A DNA stretch of 46,860 nucleotides from Clostridia bacterium (GTDB lineage Bacteria; Bacillota; Clostridia; Oscillospirales; SIG627), in NCBI GenBank assembly GCA_017439965.1, contig JAFSID010000066.1, forward strand, positions 1-46,860, given 5' to 3'. The position numbers were made by a program, and so were the translations under genes. Below the pieces are notes generated by a model, which searched no databases, was not told the origin of the DNA, and saw only the letters and a list, made by a program, of their open reading frames with translations. Within the stretch, counting starts at the first letter, position 1. Each line of letters opens with the position of its first letter. Shown in pieces: positions 25,418 to 34,387 of the stretch.

Positions 25418-27318
25418 ATAAATCCTCAAGAGTGCTTTGGAAGACCGTTGCAATATTTTTGTCCTTTATCGCCTTTTGCCTTTTAGAGCTGTCAATCGTT
25501 GCGGTGTACGTCGGCTACGAGCTTGACTTTTATACTCAGCCGAGACAGAAGATAATCAAGGAGTGCCTCTCGGGTCACCTTGATATGATGTGCGAGGACC
25601 TTTACGATTATCTTAAAAGGGGAGAGGCATTTGAGGCTGAGGAGTATTTCAAGGGACAGAATTTCCGCTTCGACGTTTATAACGAATACGGAGACCTTAT
25701 ATTTTCAACCCGTGACGGCGACGAGGGATATATCGTATCAAAGACGTTTACGGTGGTGCTTGACGTCGGGAGTATTGAGGGCGTTGAGTATAAGATAGAG
25801 AATTACGGAGCAAAGCCCGTTACCTCGGAGTCCGAGTACGCTATGTATTCCTTTTCAGCGGTGGGATATATTCCCGAGACCCTTTACGATGCCGACGAGG
25901 TTTTGTCGGTCTACCGAATAGTAAACGTCGGCTACGATCTGCGCTTCGGCGTTATCGCAATCGGAGTCGTTTCCTTTTTACTCGTTGCGGCATCCCTCAT
26001 CTTTTTGATGTCGGTTGCAGGTCATAGACCCGGTGTCGAGAAAATAGTTCTCGCGCCTCTTGACGTTATTCCGTTCGACCTGTATTCGATACTGTTTTAC
26101 ACCGTTTTGCTGATTGAGTGGGGTGCGTTGACGAGCTTTTTACCGCAGGAGGCATTGCTCGTGCTGTTGCCCTTCAACTATCTTTTAGTAATCGTTTACC
26201 TTTGCTCGCTTGCGGTAAGGCTGAAGCACGGAGGACTTTTGAAGAATACCTTCGTGTTTATGACCTTGAGATTTTTGGCAAAAACCGCCGTTAAGGCGTT
26301 TCGGCTTGCCGTCCGCTTTTTCGTTGCACTGTCGGTGCATTGGAGATGTACGCTTATATTCGTGGGAATTTTCGTCACGGTATTTGCCTTTTACGGCGTT
26401 TTTTATGAGGAGGGCGCGCTGGCAATTTCCGTAGTGCTTTTCTTCGGATTGCTCTGTCTTGCACTCAAGGTGCTCTCCGACTATAACGAAATCAAAAAGG
26501 GCGTGGACAGAATTTCCTCGGGAGAGCTTTATCATAAGATACCTACCGAGAAAATGCTTTCCTCCTCCAAGAGAATCGCCGAGCGTATAAACGGTATTCA
26601 GGAGAATCTGCAAAGCGTCGTTGAGTCGGGAATCAAGAGCGAGCGCTTTAAGACAGAGCTTATAACCAACGTCTCGCACGACCTTAAAACTCCTCTCACC
26701 TCAATCATCAATTACGTTGACCTTATCGCAAAGGAGAGGCTTGAGAGTGAAAAGCTACGCGAGTACGTTTCGGTGCTTGAGCGTCAGGCTAAGAGACTAA
26801 AGAAGCTGACTGAGGACCTCGTTGAAGCCTCCAAGGCATCCACGGGCAACGTCGATATCGAGTATACCGTCTGCGAGCTCGGAGAGCTTCTGACACAGAC
26901 CTTCGGTGAATATACCGAGAGGCTGGAGAAGGAGGGCTTGACTCTCTGCCCTCAGCTTTGTGACGAGCAGGTAGAAATATTTGCCGACGGCAAGCACCTT
27001 TGGAGGATACTTGACAACGTGATGTCAAACACTGTGAAATACGCTCTTCCGTCAACTCGCGTGTGGGTATCCTTAACAGTCGAGGACGGCTGCGCGGTAA
27101 TTATTTTCAAGAACATTTCCCGTGAGGTCATAAGCCTTTCGGGTGCCGAGCTTACCGAGCGCTTCGTGCGTGCGGATACCTCACGAAACAGCGAGGGAAG
27201 CGGTCTCGGTCTTTCCATTGCCAAAAGCCTTACCGAGCTTCAGGGCGGTGAATTTTCCGTCACGGTGGACGGTGATTTGTTTAAGGTAAGGATTGAATTT
27301 CCTTTGTGTGAGACATAA
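25414..27318 (+). CDS. Membrane sensor histidine kinase
   Basis: The 634-residue kinase partners the regulator just upstream (ATGA overlap). An N-terminal membrane segment (about 10-32) is followed by an extracellular domain of about 150 residues, and then a cluster of five or six membrane segments (about 185-350), which is more than usual. A HAMP-like linker leads to the dimerisation helix with NVSHDLKTPLTSIINYVD (His about 422), the N box DNVMSNTVKYA and the G box GSGLGLSIAKSL. All catalytic parts are intact. The signal is unknown. Confidence 0.94.
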   Translation: MNKSSRVLWKTVAIFLSFIAFCLLELSIVAVYVGYELDFYTQPRQKIIKECLSGHLDMMCEDLYDYLKRGEAFEAEEYFKGQNFRFDVYNEYGDLIFSTRDGDEGYIVSKTFTVVLDVGSIEGVEYKIENYGAKPVTSESEYAMYSFSAVGYIPETLYDADEVLSVYRIVNVGYDLRFGVIAIGVVSFLLVAASLIFLMSVAGHRPGVEKIVLAPLDVIPFDLYSILFYTVLLIEWGALTSFLPQEALLVLLPFNYLLVIVYLCSLAVRLKHGGLLKNTFVFMTLRFLAKTAVKAFRLAVRFFVALSVHWRCTLIFVGIFVTVFAFYGVFYEEGALAISVVLFFGLLCLALKVLSDYNEIKKGVDRISSGELYHKIPTEKMLSSSKRIAERINGIQENLQSVVESGIKSERFKTELITNVSHDLKTPLTSIINYVDLIAKERLESEKLREYVSVLERQAKRLKKLTEDLVEASKASTGNVDIEYTVCELGELLTQTFGEYTERLEKEGLTLCPQLCDEQVEIFADGKHLWRILDNVMSNTVKYALPSTRVWVSLTVEDGCAVIIFKNISREVISLSGAELTERFVRADTSRNSEGSGLGLSIAKSLTELQGGEFSVTVDGDLFKVRIEFPLCET

Positions 27319-27323
27319 AAAAC

Positions 27324-27363
27324 AACCTCTGCAAAAGCATTTAACTTTTGCAGAGGTTTTTAT
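27324..27363 (+). terminator. Terminator of the two-component operon
   Basis: AACCTCTGCAAAAG (27324-27337) pairs perfectly with CTTTTGCAGAGGTT (27345-27358), followed by TTT. Confidence 0.88.
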
Positions 27364-27370
27364 AACATAG

Positions 27371-27469
27371 GAAATTGCATTTAATGCAACCTCGCCGTTT
27401 TACTTTGTTTGAGTGTATTCACAGAGATTAAGATAGGCGAGAATTGCCTGCGGCTGCCAGCCGCTTTTT
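27371..27469 (+). repeat. Structured repeat element, copy 3, running into dpaB
   Basis: The fullest copy: AATTGCATTTAATGCAA, stem GCAA-C-CTCGCC (27386-27396) with GGCGAG-AA-TTGC (27436-27447), then GCGGCT-GCC-AGCCGC (27450-27464) with TTTTT. The last 40 or so bases overlap, on the opposite strand, the 3' end and stop codon of dpaB. Confidence 0.8.
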
Positions 27470-28042
27470 GCAGAGAATTATTGGCTGCTTCTGTAAGCCG
27501 TTGAGCGCCTCCTCGACCGTCTCCTCGATAAGCTCAAAGTGGGATATGACAGAGCGGTGCTTGGAGGTCGGGTCATCCTGAGAAAAGGGCACGAAATAGA
27601 CGTTTTTCGTGTTCATCAAAAGACCGATATTCTTGAGATTTGCCGAGAGTGCGTCGTTTGACGAGGGGGCAATTATCAAGGGCCTTTCATTTCTCAGGTG
27701 AGCCTTAGCCGCCATAGTAACGCTTGAGTCGGTGATACCGTTTGCAAGCTTTGCGAGTGTGTTGCCTGTGCAAGGGGCAACGACGAGCGCGTCAAGAAGC
27801 TTACGAGGTCCGATAGGCTCAGCCTCCTTAATGCTTCTTATCGGCGTATTCGGGGTTATCAGCGCGAGTCTGTCGAGTATCTCCTGCCTCGTCATAAAAC
27901 GGGTATCGCAGGACATGGTATTTTCCGACAGTATGGGATATATATCGTATTTCTCGGGACAAAGCTCCGAGAGGATATCAAGCACCCTTTCAAGCGTACA
28001 GAAGGAGCCAGTCAGCGCAAAGCCGAGGCGTATTTTATCCAT
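27428..28042 (-). CDS. dpaB: Dipicolinate synthase subunit B
   Basis: DpaB (SpoVFB) is the flavoprotein-like subunit that, with DpaA, turns dihydrodipicolinate into dipicolinic acid for the spore core. The 204-residue protein starts MDKIRLGFALTGSFCTLERV, and has LVVAPCTGNTLAKLANGITD and PLIIAPSSNDALS. I chose ATG 28042, which follows AAGGAG, over the frame start at 28060. The last residues, GNSRLS and the stop, are coded by the antisense of structured repeat copy 3, so the natural C-terminus seems to have been replaced by repeat sequence. Confidence 0.94.
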   Translation of the reverse strand: MDKIRLGFALTGSFCTLERVLDILSELCPEKYDIYPILSENTMSCDTRFMTRQEILDRLALITPNTPIRSIKEAEPIGPRKLLDALVVAPCTGNTLAKLANGITDSSVTMAAKAHLRNERPLIIAPSSNDALSANLKNIGLLMNTKNVYFVPFSQDDPTSKHRSVISHFELIEETVEEALNGLQKQPIILCKKRLAAAGNSRLS

Positions 28043-28052
28043 AGGCTTCTCC

Positions 28053-28847
28053 TTATTCAAGATATTTCATAACGGTGCGCTCTATCACCGCCGCCGCAGA
28101 CATAGGTGAAAAGCGACCGGGTAATGAGGTTGCGTGCTCTCCGTTCAGTCCGAGAAGCTTGACTCCCGCCCAATCGACGTTGTTTGAGCCTGACGCGAGG
28201 TCGAGTATCAGCGTGCGTGAATCGAGACGGGAAAGCGTATCACGGGGAATAACGTGGTGCAGAGGTACGGTGTTCACGATGCATTTAAAGGAGTCTATAT
28301 CCTGCCTTTGCCACAAATGTGCGCAGGGGATACCTCTCGTTGAGAGAGCGTCAAGCTCGCTCTTGCTTGAGGTAAACACCTTAATGGATGCGCCGTGAGA
28401 CAGCAGCATCGTCGCAAGCCTTGAGCCTATCCTTCCGTAGCCGAATATAGCGCAACGCATACCGTAAAGAGAGGTCTCGGTGGAGGAGATGAGTATTCCG
28501 AGTGCCGCCTCTGCGGTAAGTCTTGCGTTTTCCTGACAGAAATTCTCGTCGGACAGGAGATTTATATGCCTTACGCCCTTCTTCACGGCAAGTCTTGAGG
28601 ATTCCTCGTCCAAGCCTCCTCCAAAGCATACCGCCTTTTCGGGAAGTATTGCAATAAACGAGGAGAGGGCTTGCGGTGATATAGAAAAGGGGAGGAGAAA
28701 GACGGGATTTTCAAAGCCGTCAAGATTCCTCTCGGTCACGGGGATAAGGGTCGTGCGATGCTTCTTTTCAAGTCTTTCCTTCAGCCTTACCATTCTTTTG
28801 TCAAGAAGGGTGACCTCGGGAGTAATAATGATAAAATGATGTTCCAT
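28053..28847 (-). CDS. dpaA: Dipicolinate synthase subunit A
   Basis: DpaA (SpoVFA) is the NAD(P)-binding subunit of dipicolinate synthase, made in the mother cell late in sporulation. The 264-residue protein has an N-terminal domain with VFLLPFS, and a Rossmann domain with CAIFGYGRIGSRLATML (near residue 132) and FTSSKSELDAL. ATG 28847 follows GGAGG by 9 bases; the frame extends further but without family similarity. It ends 10 bases before dpaB. Its presence supports true spore formation. Confidence 0.94.
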   Translation of the reverse strand: MEHHFIIITPEVTLLDKRMVRLKERLEKKHRTTLIPVTERNLDGFENPVFLLPFSISPQALSSFIAILPEKAVCFGGGLDEESSRLAVKKGVRHINLLSDENFCQENARLTAEAALGILISSTETSLYGMRCAIFGYGRIGSRLATMLLSHGASIKVFTSSKSELDALSTRGIPCAHLWQRQDIDSFKCIVNTVPLHHVIPRDTLSRLDSRTLILDLASGSNNVDWAGVKLLGLNGEHATSLPGRFSPMSAAAVIERTVMKYLE

Positions 28848-28910
28848 AGAATTAGTCCTCCAATAGAATAATATGCAAGCCGATGCGGTTTGGATATGCT
28901 GATTGCAAAA

Positions 28911-28945
28911 CAAAAATAAGCTCAGGGATTTACCTGAGCTTATTT
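28911..28945 (-). terminator. Terminator of the nfeD-SPFH operon
   Basis: AATAAGCTCAGG pairs with CCTGAGCTTATT around a 6-base loop, with TTTTTG following on the minus strand. Confidence 0.85.
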
Positions 28946-28970
28946 GCGCCGTTGACGGCTTTAAATATTA

Positions 28971-29900
28971 TTATTTGCTTGTTTTCGTTTTTTCAGCAAG
29001 CTCGGAGGCGCTTGTAACAAGACCTGCGAGTGACTGAATTTCCGAGGGGATGATAATCTTGGTGGACTGACCCTGAGAGAGCTTTTCGAGTGCCTCAAGG
29101 CTCTTCATTGCGATGACTGCGTCACCCGGTGCTGCCTCGTTTATCATACGGATACCGTTAGCGGTAGCCTCCTGCACCTTGAGAATAGCCTCAGCTTCAC
29201 CCTCTGCAAGACGTATGCGAGCCTCCTTTTCAGCCTCTGCCTTAAGGATTGCGGACTGCTTTTCAGCCTCTGCATTGAGGATTGCGGACTCCTTCTGACC
29301 CTCTGCAACGAGGATTGCCGAGTGCTTTTCACCCTCAGCGATAAGGATTGCCTCACGGCGCTCACGCTCTGCCTTCATCTGCTTTTCCATTGCCTCCTGA
29401 ATTTCCTTGGGAGGCATAATGTTTTTAAGCTCGACACGGTTTATCTTGATACCCCAGGGGTCTGTTGCCACGTCGAGAATTGCGCGCATCTTGGTGTTTA
29501 TAACGTCACGGGAGGTGAGGGTCTCGTCAAGCTCAAGCTCACCGATGATGTTACGGAGAGTCGTTGCGGTGAGGTTTTCAATTGCCGACATGGGATTTGC
29601 AACGCCGTATGCGAAAAGCTTACAGTCGGTAATCTGATAGAATACGACGGTGTCTATCTGCATCTTTACGTTATCCTTGGTGATAACGGGCTGAGGAGGA
29701 AAGTCGGATACCTGCTCCATAAGGCTGACCTTCTTTGCAATACGGTCAATGAAGGGGAACTTGAAGTGAAGACCCGTGTTCCAGGTTGCGTGATAAGCGC
29801 CGAGTCTTTCAATTACGAACGCCGATGCCTGCGGTACGATTTTTACGTTTGCGATAATGAATATTGCGATTACTACGATAAGTGCGATGATAGGTCCCAT
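28971..29900 (-). CDS. SPFH/Band 7 (stomatin-like) membrane protein
   Basis: The 309-residue protein has an N-terminal membrane anchor (about 3-20), the SPFH domain (VPQASAFVIERLGAYH up to VELKNIMPP, about 25-180) and a long charged coiled coil with repeated AILxAEGE and AEAEK units (about 185-255), as in QmcA/stomatin proteins. Such proteins form cage-like oligomers on membrane microdomains and influence proteases and membrane order. Its partner NfeD is encoded just upstream. Confidence 0.93.
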   Translation of the reverse strand: MGPIIALIVVIAIFIIANVKIVPQASAFVIERLGAYHATWNTGLHFKFPFIDRIAKKVSLMEQVSDFPPQPVITKDNVKMQIDTVVFYQITDCKLFAYGVANPMSAIENLTATTLRNIIGELELDETLTSRDVINTKMRAILDVATDPWGIKINRVELKNIMPPKEIQEAMEKQMKAERERREAILIAEGEKHSAILVAEGQKESAILNAEAEKQSAILKAEAEKEARIRLAEGEAEAILKVQEATANGIRMINEAAPGDAVIAMKSLEALEKLSQGQSTKIIIPSEIQSLAGLVTSASELAEKTKTSK

Positions 29901-29924
29901 AATATTTTTCCTTTCTTAAATAAC

Positions 29925-30362
29925 TTATTCAGGCTTTATGCACATAAGCTTTACGCCTTGAATTTCTTTTATTTCGACTATCTCTCCAACCTTGATGATT
30001 TCGGAGGAGAGGGCGTTTCTTGCGCTCCATACCTTGCCCTCAATCTTAACCGCGCCCTTTTCGGATACGTTGTCAATATCCTCAATGACGAGCGCCCTTT
30101 TACCGATGATGGCGTCGATATTGGTCTTGGCGGCGGGACGGGAATTGAGAAGCCTTTCAAAAAACGGCTTGGTGGTTATAAGGAGTATAAGCCCCGACGA
30201 GATGAACGCCGTTACCTGAAGCCAGGGGGCTGCGTGGAATACCGCAAATAAAAATGCGATGAACGAGGCAGGGATAAACCAGATGGTAACAAGGTTGGGC
30301 GTGATTGCCTCGATGATTATGCACGCCACGAGTACCGTTAACCAGACGTAAATAAATATCAC
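29925..30362 (-). CDS. NfeD-family protein, GTG start with poor spacing
   Basis: The 145-residue protein has three or four membrane segments (about 2-70) and a C-terminal OB-fold domain (about 85-143, GKRALVIEDIDNVSEKGAVKIEGKVWSAR cut here to its core ALVIEDI and VKIEGKVWSA). NfeD proteins work with SPFH proteins, which fits the gene pair. The GTG at 30362 overlaps the AAAGGAG ribosome site, so translation may really begin a few codons later at a rare codon; no ATG is available close by. Confidence 0.88.
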   Translation of the reverse strand: MIFIYVWLTVLVACIIIEAITPNLVTIWFIPASFIAFLFAVFHAAPWLQVTAFISSGLILLITTKPFFERLLNSRPAAKTNIDAIIGKRALVIEDIDNVSEKGAVKIEGKVWSARNALSSEIIKVGEIVEIKEIQGVKLMCIKPE

Positions 30363-30384
30363 TCCTTTTTGCTTTTATGCTTTT

Positions 30385-30413
30385 ATTTTATCATAAACAG
30401 TATGCTTTGTAAA
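30385..30413 (-). promoter_or_regulatory. Promoter of nfeD-SPFH
   Basis: Minus strand TTTACA (30413-30408), 17-base spacer, TAAAAT (30390-30385). Confidence 0.75.
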
Positions 30414-30464
30414 GCGTAAATATACGTATTTTTTAAAAATATATTTAGTGTATATTTGAGTATC

Positions 30465-30572
30465 TTTGACATTTTATCACCTATATGTTGTGTTTTTCAT
30501 ACTATTACTGCAAAAGTAGTGCGTTTTTTACTGCGCAATTTGACACGCCTTTTCTAAAAAAACGTGTAAAAT
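30465..30572 (+). promoter_or_regulatory. Spo0A-type promoter region of spoIIE
   Basis: TTGACA (30540-30545) and TAAAAT (30567-30572) are separated by 21 bases, too far for ordinary sigma-A use but matching the spacing known for Spo0A-activated spoIIE and spoIIG promoters. TTTGACA occurs at 30465-30471 and 30539-30545; its complement TGTCAAA fits the 0A box TGTCRAA. The second box overlaps the -35 element. Confidence 0.6.
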
Positions 30573-30604
30573 TTTATCAGAAAATTAAAAGGAAGGATAT
30601 GCGT

Positions 30605-32959
30605 ATGAAAAATACTGTCAGTGAAAGGGTCAAGGAAAAGAGAGAGGAGATAAAACGGGGAGGGTCTTTGATTTTTCGGCGCTTCTTCGAGCGTTATTCC
30701 GAAATGCTTTCAAGAGACCTTGAAAGAGAGACCTTTAGCCGTCGTGAGAGAATAAGGCTGTTTGCTGTAAGCGTCGGACTTACTCTTCTCGGCTTCCTTT
30801 TTTCCTTCGTCGAGCTTGGAGAGGGATGCTATCCCGTGTCGATTGCTCTCATTTGCGCATCGGGAGTCAGACGGCACCGTGACGGCTTTTCGCCTCGCCT
30901 GTGTCTTGCTCTCGCGGTCGGCGCCGTTGCGTTTTCCACTCTCTTTATGAAGTCCTCGGGGGTTTTGTATTTTGCGGTGCTCGTCACCGTATTCGTGATA
31001 AGAGGCGCGATAACGAAAGGGGGCTTCGACGAGAGATGTGCCTCCCGTGTGCTGACCTCGTTTTTCACCTCTCTTCTTATCGGGGTGATGTATTCGCTCA
31101 TTTCGGATTTCTCCCTTCTGTCACTCGTGACTCTTGCCACTCTCGTGACGGTTACTCCAATCTTTACTTATCTTATAACTCCGCTTTTTGACTCTATCGG
31201 CTTGAAGCGGATGGATTCACGCTTTTCCGTTCGTGTCGGAATCGGTTGGCTGACGGTTGCGTTTATCGGTATACTTGCTTTGCGCGATTTTACCGTGATA
31301 GGCTTGTCAATACCGACTCTTCTTTCCTTTTGCGTAACTCTCTGCGTTGCAAAAGCCTTCGGCACTGCTTGGGGAGGTGCCGTCGGTGTGGCTCTCGGTA
31401 TTGCCTCCTCTCCGTCGGTGGCGGCGGTCTTGGGAGCGGTGGGAATAGTTTCGGGACTTCTCTTTCCGACAGACCTTTACGCTCTCCTTGCAAGCATTCC
31501 CGTGAGTGTTGCCGTGTCGGTATTCGTGGGCGGTACACAAGGCTTTCTCTCTACCGTCCCCGAGGTTATGTCGGGCTTTCTCATAATGTGGCCTCTGCTC
31601 TTGAAAATTCCAATGCGTTCTCAAAAAATCGTTGAGCGTCCGTCGTCTCTTGCAATGGTAGGAAGCACTGACGTCAGTGAAAGGCTTGAGAGGCTTTCAG
31701 GTGTGTTTTCGGGTCTTTCCGAGGCGTTTTACGCCGTCTGTACAAGCTCTGTGAAGCTTGATTCCGAAAAGGTCAAAAGCCTTGTTGAGTCCGCCTGCAA
31801 CGGCGTTTGTGCCACCTGCTCCGCTTCCGCGATGTGCTGGGGCAAGAGGTGGAGGGATACCAAGGGCGTGCTCGACTCTATTGCCGAAACTATTGAGAAA
31901 AAGGGCGAGGTCTCATCTGACGAGCTTCCCGAGTATTTCCGTAGCCGTTGCGTTAAAAGTGATGCAATATGCGAGGCGGTCAACCGTGTATGCTCCGCTT
32001 ATGCCCGCGAGGGTCTGGAGGGTGCTAACCGCACAGTTGGAGAGTACCGCACTGTCTCAAAGCTCTTAAAAAGCACTGCGGATATGTTTTCGGGATATCC
32101 CGAAAGGAGCGAGGAGCTTGCAAAAAGAGTGAGTGAGCTCCTTGATAAGCTCGGAATTAAATACTCATACGTTGAGGCGTGGGGTATGCCCAATACCGTG
32201 ATTGACGCGGTAGGTGTCAGAATGGAGCAGGTACCTCTTTCAGCGGTTGAGCTTGTTGGGATTTTTGAAAACGTTTTGAAGCTTCGTCTTTCCGAGCCCG
32301 AGTTTATCCTTGAGGGTACTCCGACCATGAGGCTTAAGCGCCGTCGGGCAATCGTTCTTGAATGTGCCAAAAGCACCTGCAGTAAAAAGGGAGAGAGCGT
32401 CAGCGGTGATACCGTCACCTTCTTCGAAAACGGTAACGGCAGATTTTATTCTCTTATTTGCGACGGAATGGGTAGCGGAAGCGATGCCGCAATAACCTCA
32501 CGTCTTGCTTCCGTTTTTCTTGAAAAGCTTCTCCGTTGCGTGCAGGATACGGGGGTCACCGTTGAGCTTGTAAACCGAATGCTTCTCTGCCGTGAGGACG
32601 AGTGCTTTACGACTCTCGATCTTTTGGAGATAGATTTGTATGAAAAGACCGCCTCCTTTATTAAGGCAGGTGCTTCGGCGTCATTTGTTTTCCGCGACGG
32701 AAAATGCTATCGAGTCAATTCTCAGACACCTCCTGCGGGCATCATTCACGACCTCAAGGCTGAACAGACCACCGTGCATCTGAGAGGCGGCGATACCGTG
32801 ATTCTTTTATCGGACGGAATTTTGGATGCCGACGATGAGCCTGAGCTTATAAACGGCTCCTCCTCCGAGATATCTCAAGAGCTTTTGAGACGGTCTCTTT
32901 TACGCTATTCTGCCCGTGACGATATGTCCGTTGCCGTCATAAAGGTGCTTGAAAATTAA
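30605..32959 (+). CDS. spoIIE: Stage II sporulation protein E phosphatase
   Basis: SpoIIE dephosphorylates SpoIIAA at the asymmetric septum and so switches on sigma-F in the forespore. The 784-residue protein has a basic N-terminus, about ten membrane segments (about residues 45-330), a central FtsZ-interaction and regulatory region, and a C-terminal PP2C domain with LICDGMGSGSDAA, AGASASFVFRDG, LSDGILDADDE and RDDMSVAVIKV. I chose ATG 30605, 8 bases after GGAAGG; ATG 30599 is too close. The upstream region has Spo0A-type features. Confidence 0.95.
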   Translation: MKNTVSERVKEKREEIKRGGSLIFRRFFERYSEMLSRDLERETFSRRERIRLFAVSVGLTLLGFLFSFVELGEGCYPVSIALICASGVRRHRDGFSPRLCLALAVGAVAFSTLFMKSSGVLYFAVLVTVFVIRGAITKGGFDERCASRVLTSFFTSLLIGVMYSLISDFSLLSLVTLATLVTVTPIFTYLITPLFDSIGLKRMDSRFSVRVGIGWLTVAFIGILALRDFTVIGLSIPTLLSFCVTLCVAKAFGTAWGGAVGVALGIASSPSVAAVLGAVGIVSGLLFPTDLYALLASIPVSVAVSVFVGGTQGFLSTVPEVMSGFLIMWPLLLKIPMRSQKIVERPSSLAMVGSTDVSERLERLSGVFSGLSEAFYAVCTSSVKLDSEKVKSLVESACNGVCATCSASAMCWGKRWRDTKGVLDSIAETIEKKGEVSSDELPEYFRSRCVKSDAICEAVNRVCSAYAREGLEGANRTVGEYRTVSKLLKSTADMFSGYPERSEELAKRVSELLDKLGIKYSYVEAWGMPNTVIDAVGVRMEQVPLSAVELVGIFENVLKLRLSEPEFILEGTPTMRLKRRRAIVLECAKSTCSKKGESVSGDTVTFFENGNGRFYSLICDGMGSGSDAAITSRLASVFLEKLLRCVQDTGVTVELVNRMLLCREDECFTTLDLLEIDLYEKTASFIKAGASASFVFRDGKCYRVNSQTPPAGIIHDLKAEQTTVHLRGGDTVILLSDGILDADDEPELINGSSSEISQELLRRSLLRYSARDDMSVAVIKVLEN

Positions 32960-32988
32960 AAAAAATTGAAAATTCGCAAAAAAAATTC

Positions 32989-33017
32989 TTGATATTGGCA
33001 TAAAGTTGTGATATAAT
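32989..33017 (+). promoter_or_regulatory. Promoter of the CofE-like gene
   Basis: TTGATA (32989-32994), 17-base spacer, TATAAT (33012-33017), followed 26 bases later by GAAGGG and the ATG. Confidence 0.85.
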
Positions 33018-33055
33018 ACCTCTGTTATGGAATTCTAAAAAAAGAAGGGTTGAAA

Positions 33056-34258
33056 ATGGCAACTAAAGAAAGAAAAGTAGGTACAGTATCCAGAGGTATC
33101 CGTTGTCCCATATTCCGTCAGGGCGATGACCTTGCTACACTCGTTACACAGAGTGTGCTTGAGGCGGCAGAGAGCGAGGGCTTTGAGCTTCGTGACAGAG
33201 ACGTCGTTTCTATTACCGAGTCTATCGTTGCACGTGTTCAGGGCAACTATGCGTCAATTGACGATATTGCACAGGACGTTAAGAATAAGCTCGGCGGTGA
33301 GACCGTCGGCGTTATCTTCCCCATCCTCTCAAGAAACAGATTTGCAATATGTCTCAGAGGTATCGCAAAGGGCGTTAAGAAGGTCGTTCTTATGCTCAGC
33401 TATCCTTCCGACGAGGTAGGAAACGAGCTCGTAAGTCTCGATAAGATTGACGCCGCAGGTGTTAATCCCTATTCCGACGTGCTCTCTCTTGAAAAGTACA
33501 GAGAGCTTTTCGGTGAGAACAAGCACGAGTTTACGGGTGTTGACTACGTTGCATACTACGGTGACCTCATTCGTGAAATGGGTGCCGAGGTTGAGATAGT
33601 TTTTGCAAATCAGCCCAAGGCTATTCTCGATTACACCGATTGCATTATCAACTGTGATATACACACCCGTGCCCGCACCAAGAGAATACTCAAGGCTGCC
33701 GGCGCAAAGGTTGTTTGCGGTCTTGACGACCTTATGAACGCTCCCGTAAACGGTAGCGGTTACAACGAAAAGTACGGTCTCCTCGGCTCTAACAAGTCCA
33801 CCGAGGATAAGATCAAGCTCTTCCCCCGTGAATGCCGTCCCCTTGTTCTCGACATTCAGAAGAAGCTCTTCGATGCGACCGGAAAGCACATAGAAGTAAT
33901 GGTATACGGCGACGGTGCCTTCAAGGATCCCCAGGGTAAAATCTGGGAGCTTGCAGACCCCGTAGTTTCTCCCGCATATACCGACGGTCTTATCGGCACT
34001 CCCAATGAGCTCAAGCTCAAATACCTCGCCGATAACGATTTCAAGGACCTCTCGGGTGAAGCACTCCGCGAGGCAATCTCCAAGAGCATTCGTGAAAAGG
34101 GCACCGAAAGTCTCGTCGGCAATATGGCTTCTCAGGGAACAACTCCCCGTCAGCTCACCGACCTCATCGGCTCTCTTTGTGACCTCACCAGCGGCTCGGG
34201 AGATAAGGGTACGCCCGTAGTGTTGGTACAGGGGTATTTCGATAACTACACCAACTAA
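33056..34258 (+). CDS. CofE-like ligase (coenzyme F420-0:L-glutamate ligase family)
   Basis: The 400-residue protein belongs to the family that adds glutamate to F420-0. Visible segments: [11 protein letters not shown] near the N-terminus, [34 protein letters not shown], and the acidic pocket region [24 protein letters not shown]. Firmicutes of this type are not known to make F420, and no other F420 gene is nearby, so the real substrate is open; a gamma-glutamyl ligation is likely from the fold. ATG 33056 is preferred over the TTG two codons earlier. It is transcribed alone. Confidence 0.8.
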   Translation: MATKERKVGTVSRGIRCPIFRQGDDLATLVTQSVLEAAESEGFELRDRDVVSITESIVARVQGNYASIDDIAQDVKNKLGGETVGVIFPILSRNRFAICLRGIAKGVKKVVLMLSYPSDEVGNELVSLDKIDAAGVNPYSDVLSLEKYRELFGENKHEFTGVDYVAYYGDLIREMGAEVEIVFANQPKAILDYTDCIINCDIHTRARTKRILKAAGAKVVCGLDDLMNAPVNGSGYNEKYGLLGSNKSTEDKIKLFPRECRPLVLDIQKKLFDATGKHIEVMVYGDGAFKDPQGKIWELADPVVSPAYTDGLIGTPNELKLKYLADNDFKDLSGEALREAISKSIREKGTESLVGNMASQGTTPRQLTDLIGSLCDLTSGSGDKGTPVVLVQGYFDNYTN

Positions 34259-34387
34259 TTTTTGCTGCAGATAAGCGGCGCACTACTGCGTTAAAAGCAA
34301 GATACGGACTCCTCGACTTACGTAAGTAAGCCGTCGGAGTCCGTACTTACTTTTGCCTTGTATTGCTTGCTTCTCTTTGCAAAAATT
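34257..34387. repeat. Palindromic MITE-like element after the CofE-like gene
   Basis: AATTTTTGC at 34257-34265 (beginning in the stop codon) and GCAAAAATT at 34379-34387 form terminal inverted repeats, extended by imperfect matches (AGATAAGC against GCTTCTCT). The centre is a long hairpin: GGACTCC and CTTAC pairing with GTAAG and GGAGTCC (about 34304-34343). No reading frame inside. Right-half copies recur at 34550-34581 and 34605-34659. Confidence 0.65.

Noticed and set aside
28868-28899. Sigma-E/K-like promoter for dpaA (GATATGC and ATAATATG on the plus strand, read on minus as GCATATC and CATATTAT)
   Set aside because: The boxes resemble mother-cell sigma sites, but the spacer is about 17 bases instead of 14-15, and the start would fall on the ribosome site itself.
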